Virus record (IMG/VR): IMGVR_UViG_3300021181_000039
Coordinates: 1-24,568 of that record
Direction: 5' to 3' (one strand)
Length of the DNA: 24,568 nt
Source of the DNA: a virus
The position numbers and the translations under genes were made by a program. Below, piece after piece: positions 23,226-24,568 of the stretch. Below the pieces are notes generated by a model. That model was given only the letters and a program-made list of their open reading frames with translations, was not told the DNA's origin and did not search any database. The first letter of the stretch is position 1; each line of letters begins with the position of its first letter.

Positions 23226-23234
23226 ACTCAGCCC

Positions 23235-23573
23235 CTATCGTCGAGCGCACTCGCATTCAATGACCAGATGGTGAGTCCAGTGTGGCCTTGTTCGCCAGAC
23301 AACGGTGCGAGTTGACCCAAGCCAGCTAGTGAGGGCATCGTCGAACTCGGCAATGGCTCCGAGCAAGTCTTGAGTGCTTGCTCTAACAGTGAATACCTGG
23401 AATCGAAGAGAGCTTTCAACCCAGGCCACATCGTCTTCACAGTCGAACCCATGGTAATTAACCCAGGCAGAGAACCAGTCATCAATCATCTCCTTCAGTA
23501 TCGTGTCCAGCGAATTCAGGCTGGCGAGGCTCCACTCGGGCTCGATCGGAGGTTCTATTGATAGGCGTGACAT
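23235..23573 (-). CDS. Unknown protein between the terminase subunits (112 aa)
   Basis: I do not recognise this protein. The start at 23573 is well supported: GGAGG lies 6 nt upstream, although this places the first 92 nt inside the end of the small terminase gene. The product has many Trp, Asp and Glu residues (for example EMIDDWFSAWVNYHGFD and IAEFDDALTSWLG), a normal mix for a soluble alpha/beta protein, and synonymous third positions look coding. A second frame here (23228-23485) reads as a Ser/Leu/Gly/Pro-rich shadow. The gene ends in TAG, and the large terminase begins four codons later in the same frame. Position suggests a packaging accessory, but no motif shows this. Confidence 0.7.
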   Translation of the reverse strand: MSRLSIEPPIEPEWSLASLNSLDTILKEMIDDWFSAWVNYHGFDCEDDVAWVESSLRFQVFTVRASTQDLLGAIAEFDDALTSWLGSTRTVVWRTRPHWTHHLVIECECARR

Positions 23574-24150
23574 CTTGCGCCTCCATATCGATCGTCAGGT
23601 GTGTAGCGTCTTTCGCGCCAAGCGCGCGGAGCTTTTGGCTCAGTTCTTCCAGCTTCTTGTTGCTGTTGTCGATGTGAGTCGGTTCACCGTTCAACAGTTG
23701 ACGTTGTTTGAACACGGCTTCTGAGATGCGCGCGAGGTCTCGGCCGGACAATTTCGCGCGGACAAAACCACGGCCCTTCATTACCAAGTCGCCGTGTTCA
23801 AGACGGTCCTCGAGGGCTTCGAGTGTCAGGTTGTGAATCCGCGTCAGGCGAGCATTCTTCATCGCCGACTCTTCGCGCCGAAGCGCGGCTAGCTCCGCTT
23901 GCCACCAGCTAGTGCGTTGGAGCTTTTGCAGTTCGTAAATCGCAATGCCGAGTTCGCGCGAAACCGAAGCCAGGCTTCCCGATTCCGCATACAGCCTCAC
24001 TGCCTCCAGTTCAATCGAAACCGGCGCGAGCGCTCTCACATCCTCCAGCAACGTACAATCCATCTTCCCTTCCACAGCCAGAGGTTCGCTCACCGCCTCC
24101 CTACTCGGCGATTCCGTCACCAGCACCCCTCCAGCCCCATACACTCTCAT
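23482..24150 (-). CDS. terS: Terminase small subunit (TerS)
   Basis: TerS recognises viral DNA and presents it to the large terminase for packaging. This 222-aa protein has a variable N-terminus, a predicted helix-turn-helix around residues 49-80 (AESGSLASVSRELGI, then a helix ending near SWWQAEL), a helical oligomerisation region at about 90-155 (including LEALEDRLEHGD and EAVFKQRQLLNGEPTHID), and a disordered acidic tail. The HTH, the central helices and the LxGEPT-like end resemble small terminases of podoviruses. The start ATG overlaps the stop of the upstream mini-gene and AAAGGTG precedes it. The tail overlaps the next gene by 92 nt. The large terminase lies one gene downstream, the usual place for TerS. 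The family call is from pattern and synteny, not a database search. Confidence 0.75.
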   Translation of the reverse strand: MRVYGAGGVLVTESPSREAVSEPLAVEGKMDCTLLEDVRALAPVSIELEAVRLYAESGSLASVSRELGIAIYELQKLQRTSWWQAELAALRREESAMKNARLTRIHNLTLEALEDRLEHGDLVMKGRGFVRAKLSGRDLARISEAVFKQRQLLNGEPTHIDNSNKKLEELSQKLRALGAKDATHLTIDMEAQDVTPINRTSDRARVEPRQPEFAGHDTEGDD

Positions 24151-24257
24151 TTCTTCACCTTTGGCATTTTCCCAGCCTTGACCTTCATCGGCTTGGTTAC
24201 TTTCACAGTCTTTGGTCGACCCGGCTTCGCCGACTGCGCGCTGACGATCTTCATCAT
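24147..24257 (-). CDS. Lysine-rich mini-protein with an AT-hook-like core (36 aa)
   Basis: A 36-codon ORF starting with two consecutive ATGs (24257 and 24254) and ending in a TGA that overlaps the ATG of the small terminase gene (ATGA overlap). The product is strongly basic: about a third of residues are Lys or Arg, with a KPGRPKTVK stretch resembling an AT-hook core (G-R-P flanked by basic residues) and a KVKAGKMPKVKK tail. AAAGG lies just before the start; the second ATG has the better spacing. Such a peptide would be expected to bind nucleic acid. The tight overlap with the terminase gene argues that it is translated, but its short length leaves doubt. Confidence 0.5.
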   Translation of the reverse strand: MMKIVSAQSAKPGRPKTVKVTKPMKVKAGKMPKVKK

Positions 24258-24267
24258 CCCTTTCGGT

Positions 24268-24450
24268 CTAGCGTTCGCCACAGCTGCCTCCCATACGCGC
24301 CAGCACTGTGCGATAGCCATCGGAGCTTCTCACGGCGCGAACCCAATCCGCATCCACCTCCACCCCCTGCAGTCTCGACAACGACCCAGCCGTTTCTTCC
24401 GCACTTTGGCCTTCCGTCTCGCCCAGTGCCACCACTTCGATCAGTGTCAT
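24268..24450 (-). CDS. Small HTH-like protein, first gene after the promoter (60 aa)
   Basis: I do not recognise the family. The ATG at 24450 is chosen because GGAGG (24456-24460) lies 5 nt upstream; a GTG one codon earlier is too close to that site. The protein is acidic at the start. Its middle (EGQSAEETAGSL, then a second predicted helix around DADWVRAVRSSDGY) has the pattern of a helix-turn-helix seen in small DNA-binding proteins and in terminase small-subunit N-termini. It is the first gene downstream of the promoter and lies 10 nt before the next small ORF, close to the small terminase, so a DNA-recognition or packaging accessory role is possible. That role is inference; the coding call rests on the ribosome site, length and position. 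Confidence 0.55.
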   Translation of the reverse strand: MTLIEVVALGETEGQSAEETAGSLSRLQGVEVDADWVRAVRSSDGYRTVLARMGGSCGER

Positions 24451-24485
24451 CACAGCCTCCGTTTCGCTTCGCGATTAGACTACAG

Positions 24486-24514
24486 ATCATAGACCAAAGT
24501 TCCGCAGTAGTCAA
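24486..24514 (-). promoter_or_regulatory. Sigma-70-type promoter for the packaging/head operon
   Basis: On the minus strand a -35 box TTGACT (24509-24514) is separated by exactly 17 bases from a -10 box TATGAT (24486-24491). Each box differs from the bacterial consensus at one base. Transcription would start near 24479, leaving a leader of about 30 nt before the first ATG at 24450, which has a GGAGG ribosome site. It is the only strong promoter-like pair I noticed and it sits upstream of the first gene. The rest of the right edge (24454-24568) holds no gene I can support. Function is inferred from sequence only. Confidence 0.7.
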
Positions 24515-24568
24515 CCACAACATCCGGCGGTCATAGGCGGCGTTTATACGCGTCTAATTTTTCCCCCG

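Noticed and set aside
23228-23485. 85-codon frame starting at the end of the small terminase gene
   Set aside because: A GGAG lies upstream at good spacing, but the product is Ser/Leu/Gly/Pro-rich and the 112-aa frame has better coding bias and its own GGAGG.
24254-24523. 89-codon minus-strand frame over the promoter and the 60-aa gene
   Set aside because: It begins inside the promoter spacer, is Gly/Arg-rich, and the other frame has a ribosome site and a normal composition.
1-24568. CRISPR array, tRNA gene, integrase or insertion sequence
   Set aside because: No regularly spaced direct repeats, cloverleaf-like sequence, recombinase motif or terminal inverted repeats were noticed; nearly all sequence is explained by coupled virion genes.

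Overview
The window is a continuous piece of a tailed-phage (or prophage) genome, class Caudoviricetes. It holds the packaging, head and tail-hub genes, and every gene I can support lies on the minus strand, so transcription runs from the right end (24.5 kb) to the left end (1). Genes are packed with ATGA, TAATG or TGATG overlaps or gaps of a few bases; the only clear non-coding gap inside the array is 76 nt, just after the major capsid gene. I see no tRNA, integrase, lysis gene, insertion sequence or CRISPR array. A short-tailed (podovirus) particle is inferred: the portal has P22 gp1 size, a P22 gp4-like adaptor is followed by a P22 gp10-like tail hub, and three Ala/Gln-rich ejection-type proteins follow. 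No tape measure, tail tube or sheath is seen. P22-type tails suggest a Gram-negative host, but nothing here names it.

Layout in order of transcription. (1) 24.5-21.4 kb: a good sigma-70-type promoter, two small ORFs, small terminase, an unknown 112-aa protein, large terminase (TTG start), and two micro-genes of 59 and 21 codons. (2) 21.4-15.7 kb: head assembly, with portal, a small helical protein, a GroES-like co-chaperonin, a scaffold-type coiled-coil protein, an unknown protein, a candidate head decoration protein and the HK97-fold major capsid protein. (3) 15.7-12.9 kb: tandem hairpins, then seven small, mostly beta-rich proteins, probably virion surface or fibre parts. (4) 12.9-7.5 kb: a glycine-rich adhesin-like protein, a zinc-ribbon protein, the gp4-like adaptor, and a 955-aa gp10-like hub carrying an inserted kelch-type beta-propeller. 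(5) 7.5-6.6 kb: an AspH-type 2-oxoglutarate oxygenase-like protein overlapping a small cupin. (6) 6.6-1.6 kb: three putative ejection proteins. (7) 1.6 kb to the left edge: a complete PurD-like ATP-grasp protein and the start of a fibre-like protein that runs out of the window.

The most unusual points are the kelch propeller inside the tail hub; three enzyme-like genes (oxygenase, cupin, PurD-like ligase) embedded in the tail/ejection block, two of them with substitutions at expected active-site positions; a phage co-chaperonin between portal and scaffold; a polyglycine-type adhesin; and overlapping micro-genes between terminase and portal. Whether the three enzymes form one pathway, for example modifying virion proteins or host metabolites, is speculation.
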